Positions 34,915 to 44,139 of a DNA stretch of 64,000 nt are shown here, piece after piece. Made by a program: the position numbers and the translations under genes. Every line of letters starts with the position of its first letter. Positions within the stretch are counted from its first letter, which is position 1. The DNA is from Rarobacter faecitabidus. Lineage in GTDB: Bacteria; Actinomycetota; Actinomycetes; Actinomycetales; Cellulomonadaceae. The stretch lies in the NCBI RefSeq assembly GCF_006716265.1, contig NZ_VFOS01000001.1, forward strand, positions 372,001 through 436,000, written 5' to 3'. The notes beneath the pieces were generated by a model that was given only the letters and a program-made list of their open reading frames with translations, was not told the origin of the DNA and ran no database searches.

Positions 34915-35778
34915 CTAGCCGGCCAGCAATCCCAGCAGGTACTTGCCGTAGCCCGACTTCGCGAGCGCCTCACCGCGCTCGCGCAAGGCGTCATCGCTCA
35001 AGAAGCCCTGGCGCCACGCGATCTCCTCTGGCGAACTGATTTTGAGGCCCTGCCTCGCCTCGATCGAACGAACGAAGTTTCCGGCCTCCAGCAGCGAGTC
35101 GAACGTTCCCGTATCGAGCCACGCCGTCCCGCGCGGCAGCACCTCGACCTGCAGGCGGCCCTGCTCCAGGTACGCCCGGTTGACGTCCGTGATCTCGTAC
35201 TCGCCGCGCGCAGATGGCCGCAGGTCGCGGGCGATCTCGATCACGTCATTGTCATAGAAATACAGGCCCGGCACCGCGTAGTTGCTCTTCGGATTTGCGG
35301 GCTTCTCCTCCAGGGAAAGTGCGCGACCGCTCGCGTCGAACTCGACCACGCCGTACTCGGAGGGGTTCGCGACGCGGTAGGCGAACACGGCGCCCCCATC
35401 GAGGTCGCCGAAGCGGGACAGCTGGCTTCCGAGGCCGGGGCCGTAGAACAGGTTGTCGCCGAGGACAAGGGCGGCGGAGTCGTTGCCTAGGAAGTCGGCA
35501 CCGATAACGAAGGCCTGCGCCAAACCATTGGGTTCGGGCTGCGTTGCGTAGGTGATGCTGATCCCGAACTGCGCCCCGTCGCCCAGGAGCCGACGGAACT
35601 GCTCCGCGTCATGCGGCGTGGTGATGATCAGCACGTCGTCGATACCCGCGAGCAGCAGCGTCGAGAGCGGGTAGTAGATCATCGGCTTGTCGTACACCGG
35701 CAGCAACTGCTTGCTGACCCCCTGCGTGATCGGGTGCAGCCGGGTCCCGGACCCACCGGCCAGAATGATTCCTCGCAT
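34915..35778 (-). CDS. rfbA: Glucose-1-phosphate thymidylyltransferase
   Basis: A protein of 287 residues, close to the usual length. It has the N-terminal [20 protein letters not shown] signature with the catalytic Arg and Lys, then [30 protein letters not shown] with the metal-binding Asp, [20 protein letters not shown], and the [16 protein letters not shown] block. All are diagnostic of RmlA. It makes dTDP-glucose from dTTP and glucose-1-phosphate, the first step to dTDP-L-rhamnose. It is divergent from the CDP-ribitol synthase gene. A weak AATACT box lies 7 nt before the ATG. Confidence 0.96.
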   Translation of the reverse strand: MRGIILAGGSGTRLHPITQGVSKQLLPVYDKPMIYYPLSTLLLAGIDDVLIITTPHDAEQFRRLLGDGAQFGISITYATQPEPNGLAQAFVIGADFLGNDSAALVLGDNLFYGPGLGSQLSRFGDLDGGAVFAYRVANPSEYGVVEFDASGRALSLEEKPANPKSNYAVPGLYFYDNDVIEIARDLRPSARGEYEITDVNRAYLEQGRLQVEVLPRGTAWLDTGTFDSLLEAGNFVRSIEARQGLKISSPEEIAWRQGFLSDDALRERGEALAKSGYGKYLLGLLAG

Positions 35779-35824
35779 GCACCGAAGTATTCCAGAACCA
35801 CGGCGCGGCGCAGAACTCGTCCTC

Positions 35825-35830
35825 TACGAT
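35825..35830 (+). promoter_or_regulatory. -10 box (TACGAT) for the CDP-ribitol synthase gene
   Basis: TACGAT is followed by 7 nt and an in-frame GTG at 35838. It overlaps an ATG at 35829 that would otherwise be chosen as the start, so the box argues for the GTG and a leaderless message. Confidence 0.55.
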
Positions 35831-35837
35831 GGTGCGG

Positions 35838-37274
35838 GTGGCCGCTCACCCCAGACGACCGGCCCGCAAAGAGAATTCCTCGACCAACAAGGCGGAGTAC
35901 GTGCGCACCATTGGAGTAGTACTAGCAGGCGGTATCGGCTCGCGAGTCGGGCTGAGCATCCCCAAGCAGATGGTCAAGATCGCCGGGAAGACGATCCTCG
36001 AGCACACAGTCACGACCATGAACTCCTCCCCGGAGATCGACGAACTCATCGTGATGATCACCCCCGGCTGGTCGGAGCAGGTGGCCACGCTTCTGGGGGA
36101 GCGGTTCGGCAAGCTCACGCGCATTCTCGAGGGCGGGGCGACGCGCAATGAGACGACGCGCAGGCTGCTCGACGCGGTCGGCCCGGACGCCGCCGAATAC
36201 GGCGAGCTGAAACTCGTGCTGCATGATGCCGTTCGCCCCCTGATCGACGACCGCATCATCGCCGATTCCGTAGCGGCCCTGGACTCGTACGGCGCGGTGG
36301 ATGCGGTGATTCCCTCGTCCGACACGATCGTCGAGGTTGACGCGGACGAGGTCATCACCAACATCCCACCGCGCGCGAGCCTGCGCCGTGGTCAGACGCC
36401 GCAATCCTTCCTCTACTCCGTGCTGCGCCGGGCGTACGACCTCGCCGAGGGCGATCCCGAGTTCGCCGCGACCGATGACTGCGGCGTAGTGCTCACCTAC
36501 CTGCCCGACGTCCCCATCAAGACGATCGAGGGCGCGGAGCACAACATGAAGGTGACCCACCCGATCGACCTCTACCTCGCGGACAAGCTTTTCCAACTGG
36601 CCAGCCAGCCCGCGCCGGAACTCGACTTGCACGATCTTCGCGACAAGGTCATCGTCGTGCTCGGCGGCTCGTACGGGATCGGCGCCGAAATGGTGCGCAT
36701 CGCGCGCGAGGCCGGGGCGCTCGTCGAATCGCACGGGCGATCCACGACCGGCCTGCACGTCGAGTCGGCCGAATCCATCGGCGCCGCGTTCGCCGATGCG
36801 GTCCACAAGCATGGCCGCATCGACGCGGTCGTACTGACCGCGGGCGTACTGCGTATGGGACGCCTCAACGAGACCACGCCAGAGGAGGTCGCGCAGGCCG
36901 TTGCCGTCAACTACCTCGCGCCGATTCACGTCGCGCAGGCCGCGTACCCCCATCTACGCGAGAGCCGCGGGCATCTGCTCTACTTCACCTCGTCCTCCTA
37001 CACGAGAGGCCGGGAAAACTACTCGATCTATTCGTCCACCAAGGCGGCCGTCGTCAACCTGACGCAGGCGCTCAGTGAGGAGTGGGCGAGCGCGGGCATC
37101 AAGGTCAACGTGATCAATCCGGAGCGCACGGCGACGCCGATGCGGTCGAATGCCTTCGGTGAGGAACCACCCGGGACGCTGTTGTCTGCGGACGATGTCG
37201 CGGTGTCGGCACTCGCCGTGCTCACCACAGAGAGCACGGGGGTCGTGGTGGACGTCCGCCGCGAGCAGGAATAG
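35838..37274 (+). CDS. Bifunctional CDP-ribitol synthase: cytidylyltransferase plus ribulose-5-phosphate reductase (Bcs1/Acs1 type)
   Basis: About 478 residues. Residues 20-255 are an IspD-like cytidylyltransferase with VVLAGGIGSRVGLSIPKQ, the GGATRNETTRRL block and LHDAVRPLIDD. Residues about 265-478 are a short-chain dehydrogenase with GGSYGIGAEMV and the active-site Tyr and Lys in YSIYSSTKAAV. The same fusion in Haemophilus Bcs1/Acs1 reduces ribulose-5-phosphate and activates the product as CDP-ribitol. The following minus-strand genes are CDP-polyol phosphotransferases, so CDP-ribitol for teichoic acid is the evident use. The conserved domain could also start at GTG 35901; GTG 35838 is preferred for its promoter spacing. 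Confidence 0.9.
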   Translation: MAAHPRRPARKENSSTNKAEYVRTIGVVLAGGIGSRVGLSIPKQMVKIAGKTILEHTVTTMNSSPEIDELIVMITPGWSEQVATLLGERFGKLTRILEGGATRNETTRRLLDAVGPDAAEYGELKLVLHDAVRPLIDDRIIADSVAALDSYGAVDAVIPSSDTIVEVDADEVITNIPPRASLRRGQTPQSFLYSVLRRAYDLAEGDPEFAATDDCGVVLTYLPDVPIKTIEGAEHNMKVTHPIDLYLADKLFQLASQPAPELDLHDLRDKVIVVLGGSYGIGAEMVRIAREAGALVESHGRSTTGLHVESAESIGAAFADAVHKHGRIDAVVLTAGVLRMGRLNETTPEEVAQAVAVNYLAPIHVAQAAYPHLRESRGHLLYFTSSSYTRGRENYSIYSSTKAAVVNLTQALSEEWASAGIKVNVINPERTATPMRSNAFGEEPPGTLLSADDVAVSALAVLTTESTGVVVDVRREQE

Positions 37275-37292
37275 GCACCAGCGGCTGGCGAA

Positions 37293-37341
37293 AAGGCGGG
37301 TGTATCGTGACCGGATAGAGCGGTCAGGATACACCCGCCTT
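37293..37341. terminator. Strong bidirectional hairpin terminator
   Basis: A 14-bp perfect arm (37293-37306) pairs with 37328-37341. Inside, TGACCG (37308-37313) pairs with CGGTCA (37321-37326) around a 7-nt loop, with one G opposite G between the stems. It sits in the 83-bp gap between the convergent CDP-ribitol synthase gene and the five-gene teichoic operon, so it can end both. Confidence 0.85.
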
Positions 37342-37357
37342 CGTACGCGGGATGCCG

Positions 37358-38713
37358 CTACTTCGCCAGTTTCCTGCGAATCCGCGCAACGATGCTCGGC
37401 TTCCTATTCGAGGCGGCCGGTGTGTCGGCGGGCTCGCCGTTCGCGCCCCGACTTGCGAGCTCGGCCAGGCGGGCCTTTCGCTCGGCGCGCCGTTCCATCG
37501 AGGTCTGCGTGCTGATCGGCTTCCGTAGCGCCTGCTCGGTGAGGCGGACAGGGGGCGCAAAGTCGGCCGCCGCGATCTTCGCGTCGAACTCCTCAGCGGT
37601 ACCCCCAGGCTGGTAGGCGTGCTTGAGACCGTGGGCGTTCATATAGGTGGTGAACCTGTTCCATCGTTCCGCATGGCCGGCCGAGTACTGGGTGTAGTCA
37701 GCGTTCGCGAAGAGTTCCTGCGCGAGCGTGCCCGGATCCAGTTTCTGGATCTTGGCGAACGGGATGTCGAAGTAGCGCGCCAGTTCGAGAGTGCGCGAGT
37801 CATGCGCGAGCACGACCGCGGGCGTCCCGGCCAGCAATGCCGCGATGTTTCCGTGAATGCGCGTTCCGAATGAGAACTCCCGCTTGGCCAGTTCCTCGTA
37901 CCAGACGCGCGGGTCCAGGCAGAACACCGTCTGATCGCCCGCGAGCATCGGATGGTCGTGGGTCAGCGGGAGGTCGGGGTGCTTGCCCGTGCCGCGGTAC
38001 TCGCCGCCGAGCAGTAGGCCAAGGGTGTGCAGGTCCTGGCCGAAGTAGGTCAGGTCGCGGTAATGTTCCTGATTCGAGCGGAGAATCGGACCCATCGAGT
38101 GGACGTAGGGAGAGATATTCACCGCGAGCGGCGTCTCTGACGTGAAGGGCGCGCTCGGAATGCGCAGTTCCGGCAGATCGGGCCCGTAGTGGAAGATCGA
38201 TGGGCAGCCGATCACCTCGACATCCGAGTCCGAGAAGCCCAGGGAGATGAGGTAGTCTCGGGTGAACTCGCCGCGCACGCCGATGGTCGGTCCGTGATCC
38301 AGCACCGCCGAGACGAACGACTTCACCTCTCGAGACATGGGGTCGATCTTGCTGGTCTTGCCGGAGACGGTTGCCTGCGCGCCCACGCCGAGGACCGTCA
38401 CCGGAATCTTCAGCTTCCGGATGCACTGCGCCATCTCCTCGAGGCGATTGGCGAACGCCGGGCGGAACGCATTGGCCAGTGGGACCACGAGGTGATCGGC
38501 GTTCCTGTCCAGCCACGCCGCATCCGACGCGTCACGCATCTTCAACGTGAGCCTGATGTCGTAGTCGTCGCGCATCAGCAGTCGGTGAGCGGCCTGCAGG
38601 AAGACGAGGTTCCCGACGTTCTGACCGATGAGATTGCGTTTGTAAGTCTGAGCGGCTTGGACCGGCTTGAAGGGGTCGCGGAATCCGCGAAGTGCGATGC
38701 GGGTCTGGCTCAT
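37358..38713 (-). CDS. Polysaccharide pyruvyl transferase family protein
   Basis: A protein of 451 residues. The pyruvyl-transferase domain (about 20-350) has GQNVGNLVFLQAAHRLL at the N-terminus, VTVLGVGAQATV, TIGVRGEFTRDYLISLGF, and the C-terminal FSFGTRIHGNIAALLAGTPAVVLAHDSRT block with its conserved RIHG. The last 80 residues are a basic, Ala-rich tail. Enzymes of this family transfer pyruvate from phosphoenolpyruvate as a ketal onto sugars or polyols. It overlaps the upstream polymerase gene by 4 bp and is last in the teichoic operon, so pyruvylation of the polyol-phosphate chain is likely. Pyruvate ketals are known on actinobacterial teichoic acids. Confidence 0.87.
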   Translation of the reverse strand: MSQTRIALRGFRDPFKPVQAAQTYKRNLIGQNVGNLVFLQAAHRLLMRDDYDIRLTLKMRDASDAAWLDRNADHLVVPLANAFRPAFANRLEEMAQCIRKLKIPVTVLGVGAQATVSGKTSKIDPMSREVKSFVSAVLDHGPTIGVRGEFTRDYLISLGFSDSDVEVIGCPSIFHYGPDLPELRIPSAPFTSETPLAVNISPYVHSMGPILRSNQEHYRDLTYFGQDLHTLGLLLGGEYRGTGKHPDLPLTHDHPMLAGDQTVFCLDPRVWYEELAKREFSFGTRIHGNIAALLAGTPAVVLAHDSRTLELARYFDIPFAKIQKLDPGTLAQELFANADYTQYSAGHAERWNRFTTYMNAHGLKHAYQPGGTAEEFDAKIAAADFAPPVRLTEQALRKPISTQTSMERRAERKARLAELASRGANGEPADTPAASNRKPSIVARIRRKLAK

Positions 38714-40485
38714 GAGTTGGCGATCCTTGGGTCATCGATAAGGTGGAGGGACTCGGCTATGAATGGTTCCGTTGCGTGAATCCCCAGCGATTCTCCCATG
38801 CAAACAGCTCGGAACCGTAGTCTTTGCGGTCGTTTGGGATCGTCGCCCGTGAGGTCGTCGATCACCTGATCCAGCGTGGACAGATCCTTCTCGATGACAT
38901 AGGCGACGTGGGCGAGAGGCGTCTGGCTGAGGAATTCCTCGCCGCCGCTGAGCACCGCGACCATCGCCAGCGGCTTTCCGCTGGCGAGATAGTCGGTGGC
39001 CAAGGACGAGACATCCGTCACGAGCGCGTCAGCGTTGTTGAAGCAGTCGGGCACGTCCCATGCCGTCTCGGCTTGCGCGCCGTAGACGTGCTGGCGCCCT
39101 GATTTCGCGGCGTCGGCCGCCAACAGTGCGGTGATCTCCTGGATCTGCTTCAGATCTCGCGGCACCTTCCGGCTAAGAGGGTGCGGGCGGAACACGATGG
39201 TCAGACCTCGTTCGAGCAGCCGCTTGACGATCTCGGGGCCCACCATCAGCGACGAATAGCTCGACGATGGCCGCCCGCCCTGCCAGGTCGGTGCATACAA
39301 GATGGTGCGCACCGGGGCGCCGGCCTGCGTCGCGGCATCGACGATCTTCTCGGCCTGCGGGCGCCCGATGAACGTGAACTTCTCGCGCGGGATGTCGATG
39401 CCGTTCTGCCAGTAGCGCTCGATGGCGAGTTCGCCGGCGACGAAGAGCTTGTCGTAGGTGGCGTGACGCGGGTGGAAGTTCGCCTGCTTGTCAGAGTCGC
39501 CGTGATTGAGCCACACGTGCGTGATGTTCCGGTATCGCTGGAAGGTCTGGTTGGCTGGGCTGCCCTGAACGTAGTAGGCGACCCTGATCGAGGGGACGAC
39601 GAGGTTGTCCAGGTCGCCCGCGCCGAGGTCAAGCGGACACAGCACCGGGGCGCTGGTGAGGTCGGCGATGTCCTGGACGGTGCCGGGCGAGCGGGTGATG
39701 ACGATGAACGGCCTGCCGATGCGCTCCAGATACGGGAGCCAGACGCCGAGTTGGTAGCGCACGCCCGAGGAAGCGGCGTAGTAGACGACGAATTCGGGCT
39801 TCAGTTCACGCACCGCGTCTCGCGCGCCGCGCCCCAGCATGCCGCTGATCCGATCGGCGACGATCGACCATCCGCATAGCGCACCCTGCGCCACGATGAG
39901 GAGGGCCCAGAGCGCGAATGGTACCCAGGGGGTCACATCGGCGGCCGCCGTGACTCCGGAGGCCGCGATCAGCAGCCACGAGGCCAGCGGCAGCCTGCGC
40001 GCACTGGCGGGGACTGCGGGAACGGTAGGCAGGCCGGGGATGTTGGTGTGCACCTGGCGGGTCTTCCACACCCAGGTCTTGAGCGGCGGCTCGATCGTCA
40101 CTGCTGCGACGGCCGCGATCGTGATGGCCGCGACGGCGCCTGCCTCGCCGGGACGCTGCCACATGAAGCCGGCAGAGACGGCCGCGATCAACCCGAGTCG
40201 CAGTGAGACGTAACCGCCGTAGTAGTTCTTGTTCTCGCCGCGTCGCTTCGTCGCGGCGAAACCGACGGCGAAGGCGCCCGCGGAGTACAGGCCGAGCGCT
40301 ACGCCGGCTATGCGCCAGCCCGCGGAACTTCCAAGGGCGATGAGCACGGCGCCGGCGAAGGCGAGTACCGGCAGCGACCAGGTGTGGGCGAGCCGCCGCA
40401 ACGAGCGGCGGCGACGCAGGATCGAACCGACCACGAATCGCGGCGTGATCCTGACGGTGCCACGGTCTTGCGCGGATGCAGTCAT
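38710..40485 (-). CDS. CDP-glycerol/CDP-ribitol phosphotransferase (TagF/TarL-like), single module
   Basis: A protein of 591 residues. Three to five membrane helices occupy about 35-205, and the phosphotransferase domain about 225-580. Motifs are VWLNHGDSDK near 323 (active-site His), FTFIGRPQ, ILYAPTWQGG, FRPHPLSRK and ALVTDVSSLATDYL. These match both modules of the next upstream gene. Proteins of this type add glycerol- or ribitol-phosphate units from the CDP-polyol to the teichoic chain at the cytoplasmic membrane. The membrane helices are an addition relative to classical TagF, which is peripheral. It overlaps both neighbours by 4 bp. The CDP-ribitol synthase next door points to ribitol. 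Confidence 0.9.
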   Translation of the reverse strand: MTASAQDRGTVRITPRFVVGSILRRRRSLRRLAHTWSLPVLAFAGAVLIALGSSAGWRIAGVALGLYSAGAFAVGFAATKRRGENKNYYGGYVSLRLGLIAAVSAGFMWQRPGEAGAVAAITIAAVAAVTIEPPLKTWVWKTRQVHTNIPGLPTVPAVPASARRLPLASWLLIAASGVTAAADVTPWVPFALWALLIVAQGALCGWSIVADRISGMLGRGARDAVRELKPEFVVYYAASSGVRYQLGVWLPYLERIGRPFIVITRSPGTVQDIADLTSAPVLCPLDLGAGDLDNLVVPSIRVAYYVQGSPANQTFQRYRNITHVWLNHGDSDKQANFHPRHATYDKLFVAGELAIERYWQNGIDIPREKFTFIGRPQAEKIVDAATQAGAPVRTILYAPTWQGGRPSSSYSSLMVGPEIVKRLLERGLTIVFRPHPLSRKVPRDLKQIQEITALLAADAAKSGRQHVYGAQAETAWDVPDCFNNADALVTDVSSLATDYLASGKPLAMVAVLSGGEEFLSQTPLAHVAYVIEKDLSTLDQVIDDLTGDDPKRPQRLRFRAVCMGESLGIHATEPFIAESLHLIDDPRIANS

Positions 40486-43400
40486 GGTCGTCTCCCGGCA
40501 TCGATGATCTCGCGAGCCGCCTGCAGGAAGTGGTCAGCATACTGCGCGGACGGAAATCCGCCGAGGTAGTAGGTTCGCATGTCGCGGCGGTCCTCGCCCA
40601 GCGGGTCGGCACCAAGCATCGCGTCGAGTTGCTGTTCCAAGTTCGACAGGTCACCGAGGATCGTATATCCCGACTTCACGGCGGGGACCTCCGCGAGCAA
40701 CTCGTCCTGGGTCTTTCGCATCGCCATCACCGCGAATGGCTTCGTCGACTGCAGGTAGTCCGAGATCACCGCGGAGATATCGCAGATCATCGCATCGGAG
40801 GCGTTGAAGCAGTCGGTGATGGTCATGTCGACTTCGGCGGCGGCACCCCACAGGTGCTGCCTTCCGGTGCGCTGCGCGTCCTGCGCCAGCAGTTCGTGCA
40901 ACTCGTCTATGTAGGCGATTGCCTCGTCCTTGGTGTAGTTGAGTGGGTGTGCGCGGAAGATGATCCGAACATTTCGCCGCAGCAGGGATTCCAGCATGGG
41001 CTTAGCGATGGGCAGCGAGTACACGTCGGTGTCGCTGTACGGGCCGATCCAGGTCGGCGCGTACAGCACGGTCGGCTGTGCGACATCGCGTATCGGAGTC
41101 GTCAGCGGCTGGATGTCCTCGACCTGCGGGCGGCCGACGATCTTGAACTTCTCGGGAGGAATATCCACGCCATGCCGCGCGTAGCGTTCCACGCCGGCCT
41201 GTCCGGCGCTGAAGATGTAGTTGTAGATGGCGTGGACAGGGTTGTAGCAGGCGGGCTTCTCGGAGTCGCCGTGGTTCAGCCAGACGTTCATCAACTGGGT
41301 TCGTTCGACCATGTGCGTGTTGCGCGTGGCGTTGTTCACGTAGAACACCGTCGACAGGCTGGGAACGTCGATGTCGTCGAGTTCGCGCAGCGTGGGACGG
41401 AGCACCACCGGAGCGCTCGTTAGTTCGGCCAGGCGCAACTGGACAGCAGGATCGCGCGCCACCACGATGTACTTGCGGTCGATGCGGTCGAAGTACTGCG
41501 CCCACATGCCGAACTGGTAGTCCCCGGCGGCGTTGCCGCCGAAGTACACCTCGAACTGCGGCGCGTAGGCCGCGACGATGTCGTGCAGCTGGCTGTCGTC
41601 GATCGCCGAGCGCCACGCGCGAATCGCGCCACCGATCAGCGTGACGGCGTTCGCCGCCACTGCGATCCACGCGAGCCAGACGACCACGGGCGCAACCTCG
41701 GCGGCGAAGGCCGGTGCGATGGCCGCGGCTAGGGCGGCGATCAGCGCGAGCAGGCCGAAACCGGCGGCAGGTACCACATATCGCGGCACCTCCGTCGCGT
41801 CGATGCGTACCCCGGGCAGGTGGGAGGCCATGACGCCGCGCAGTTGCAGGAAGTATCCGGCGATGCAGAACACCGCCCCCAGGAGTGGGATCAGCGCGAT
41901 GAGCACGGTCGGGAAGCCGGGCGGCGCCGCCTTCTCACCTAGCACGCTGGCCAATGCGATGGTCAGGACCGCCCAGGAGGGCTTCTCGATCCCGTACAGG
42001 GAACGCAGCGTGACGCCACGCGCCCGTCGGCGCTGGCTCAAGCCGACCATGCCGATACCGATGCCTACAAGTGCTGCAAGCGGGAAGATCCAGTGCGGAA
42101 AGGCGATGGCCAGCGCGGCGGCGGTTATCGGACCGATGGCGCGCAGAATGGACCGGACCGTTGGAGTCCGCCGAGCGGTCCGCGCCAGTCGGAGCGTTTC
42201 ATAGAACGGCCGCATGTCGCCCATGGCGCCGGGGCCCGCGTCGGAGTCGAGTGCGGCTTCTGAATCGACATCGCCGCTCGCGTTCTCGGAATGGTCATCG
42301 CTGTCGTCCTGGCCGCCGCGATATCCCGTGCGGGACTCGCGCTTCGCCAGTCCGTCGGCGATGGCGTCGCCAACCGCTGACACGAAGTGTGAATCATAGT
42401 CCTCGCCGTCGAAGTCGCCCAGATAGTAGGCACGCGTGAGCTGGCGGGCATCGGCTAGCGGGTCGGCGCCGAAAATGTCGCGCAGTACCTCACCGTAGTT
42501 GCCGAGGTCGGCCTCGATCACGTATGCGCCCTTCGCGACCGGATACGTGGTCACGAAGCTACTCGCGGGTTCGCTCACGGCGACCATTGCGAACGGCTTC
42601 CCGGAGTAGAGGAAGTCCGATACGACGGAGGAGACGTCGGAGATCATCGCGTCCGCCAGGTTCATGCATTCGATGACGCTGAGGTCCTTCTCCGCCGCCG
42701 CGCCGTAGCGGTGAGCGCGGCCGGTCTGGGCGGCGTCTGCGGACAGGAGTGCCTGAACCCGTGCGATCGCCGCAGCGTCCTCGGGGAACTCGTAGCTGAA
42801 TGGGTGCGGGCGGAAGATGACCGTCGCGCCCCGATCGAGCAGGCCCCGGACCAGTTGCTCGCCGAGATGGAGCGATTGGAATGCGGTCGCGCCGACGTGT
42901 CCGCGCCACGTTGGCGCGTACAGCACGGTGGCCTGATCGGCCGTGAGCCCGCCGCGCTCGTTCCGGGCCGTGATGTCGGATACCTGCGGTCGGCCCACGA
43001 TCCGGAACTTATCGCGGGGGATGCGGACGCCGTGGGCTGCGTACCGATCGATGGCCCCCTGGCCGGCGGCGAACACGCGATCGTACATCGCGTGGGTCGG
43101 GTTGTACGACGGCGGTTTGTCCGAGTCGCCGTGCCCGAGGTAGACATGCGCGATCCCACTGTGCCGCACCAGCGCGTTGTTTCCCGACGAGGCATTGACG
43201 TAGAACGCCGCTCCCATCGCGGGGGTCAGCAGCCATTCGAGGCTGCGCTGCGAGGCGAGCTTGACCACTGGCGCATCCGTCAGCTCGGCGAGTGCGGTCG
43301 CGGCCCGGTCTGAGCGGGTCACGATGATGAAGCGCCGCCCAGTGCGCTGCAGGTAGGGCAGCCACATGCTGACCTGGTAGCTCGCGTCGTCGGGCCGTGC

Positions 43401-44078
43401 CGTATAGATGACGAACTCCGGGTCGTAGTCGCGCAGCACGGCGGCGAACGCCGCCTGTCTGCGCGGTAGCGTGATGTTGATCCACGCGACGACCAGGAAC
43501 ATCCCGGCGCCCACGGCGAGATTCAGGCCGGCGCCAGTGAGCCACGCTGCAGGGCTGTTGTCCGAGAAGGCGGATAGTGCGGCTCCGGCCCACGGGGCGA
43601 GCCCCACGACGACCAGGATGTCGGCCCAACTGTCCGGCGAGCGTGATTCTCGTGCGCCAGGCAGGTTGCGAGACCAGATGGGATTCCGGCGCCGTGCCGC
43701 GAAGATGACGGGCTCGATCAATTGGACCAGCAGCAGGAGCACGAGCGCGATCCCCGACCAGGCGCGCTGGGAACCGCCCAGGGGTTCCACGGCCACGGCG
43801 CCGAGCAGGGCCGTGGCGCTGAACCGGATGAATGCCGTGAGCGAGCGGGTCTCGCGCGCAGTCGCGTAGATGTTGAGTGCCACGGCCGTGGCGAAGGCGA
43901 TCGCTGCCGCTACCACGAGCCACGGTTCGGCCGTGCCCGAGGAGTGTTGCAGCAACGCCAGGCAAGCGGCCGTGGCGCCCGCGAGATAGGCGACAGCGAC
44001 CGCGTAGCGCGGAAGCGATGCCCTCGCCGGGCTTGGCGTGTGGTCGGGCTCGGCGTTGATCTTCCGGATCCGCAGCAC
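40482..44078 (-). CDS. Double-module CDP-glycerol/CDP-ribitol phosphotransferase (TagF/TarL-like fusion)
   Basis: A protein of 1198 residues from GTG 44078, preceded by a GGA ribosome-binding site at 6 nt. The order is membrane helices (about 20-180), phosphotransferase module 1 (VYLGHGDSDK, FRIVGRPQV, VLYAPTWRGH, FRPHPFSYEF, MISDVSSVVSDFL), a linker, membrane helices (about 660-815), then module 2 (VWLNHGDSEK, FKIVGRPQV, VLYAPTWIG, FRAHPLNYTK, MICDISAVISDYL). Both keep the active-site His-Gly and RPHP/RAHP motifs. One module may prime and one polymerise, or the two may add different polyols; this is inference. The linker is acidic and Ser/Asp-rich. The next gene downstream overlaps by 4 bp. 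Confidence 0.92.
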   Translation of the reverse strand: MLRIRKINAEPDHTPSPARASLPRYAVAVAYLAGATAACLALLQHSSGTAEPWLVVAAAIAFATAVALNIYATARETRSLTAFIRFSATALLGAVAVEPLGGSQRAWSGIALVLLLLVQLIEPVIFAARRRNPIWSRNLPGARESRSPDSWADILVVVGLAPWAGAALSAFSDNSPAAWLTGAGLNLAVGAGMFLVVAWINITLPRRQAAFAAVLRDYDPEFVIYTARPDDASYQVSMWLPYLQRTGRRFIIVTRSDRAATALAELTDAPVVKLASQRSLEWLLTPAMGAAFYVNASSGNNALVRHSGIAHVYLGHGDSDKPPSYNPTHAMYDRVFAAGQGAIDRYAAHGVRIPRDKFRIVGRPQVSDITARNERGGLTADQATVLYAPTWRGHVGATAFQSLHLGEQLVRGLLDRGATVIFRPHPFSYEFPEDAAAIARVQALLSADAAQTGRAHRYGAAAEKDLSVIECMNLADAMISDVSSVVSDFLYSGKPFAMVAVSEPASSFVTTYPVAKGAYVIEADLGNYGEVLRDIFGADPLADARQLTRAYYLGDFDGEDYDSHFVSAVGDAIADGLAKRESRTGYRGGQDDSDDHSENASGDVDSEAALDSDAGPGAMGDMRPFYETLRLARTARRTPTVRSILRAIGPITAAALAIAFPHWIFPLAALVGIGIGMVGLSQRRRARGVTLRSLYGIEKPSWAVLTIALASVLGEKAAPPGFPTVLIALIPLLGAVFCIAGYFLQLRGVMASHLPGVRIDATEVPRYVVPAAGFGLLALIAALAAAIAPAFAAEVAPVVVWLAWIAVAANAVTLIGGAIRAWRSAIDDSQLHDIVAAYAPQFEVYFGGNAAGDYQFGMWAQYFDRIDRKYIVVARDPAVQLRLAELTSAPVVLRPTLRELDDIDVPSLSTVFYVNNATRNTHMVERTQLMNVWLNHGDSEKPACYNPVHAIYNYIFSAGQAGVERYARHGVDIPPEKFKIVGRPQVEDIQPLTTPIRDVAQPTVLYAPTWIGPYSDTDVYSLPIAKPMLESLLRRNVRIIFRAHPLNYTKDEAIAYIDELHELLAQDAQRTGRQHLWGAAAEVDMTITDCFNASDAMICDISAVISDYLQSTKPFAVMAMRKTQDELLAEVPAVKSGYTILGDLSNLEQQLDAMLGADPLGEDRRDMRTYYLGGFPSAQYADHFLQAAREIIDAGRRP

Positions 44079-44139
44079 GTCACATCCTTGGTTGGTTCGG
44101 TGGTCCTCGACTCCGGGCGAAGCCCGCCAGGTCGTTGAT

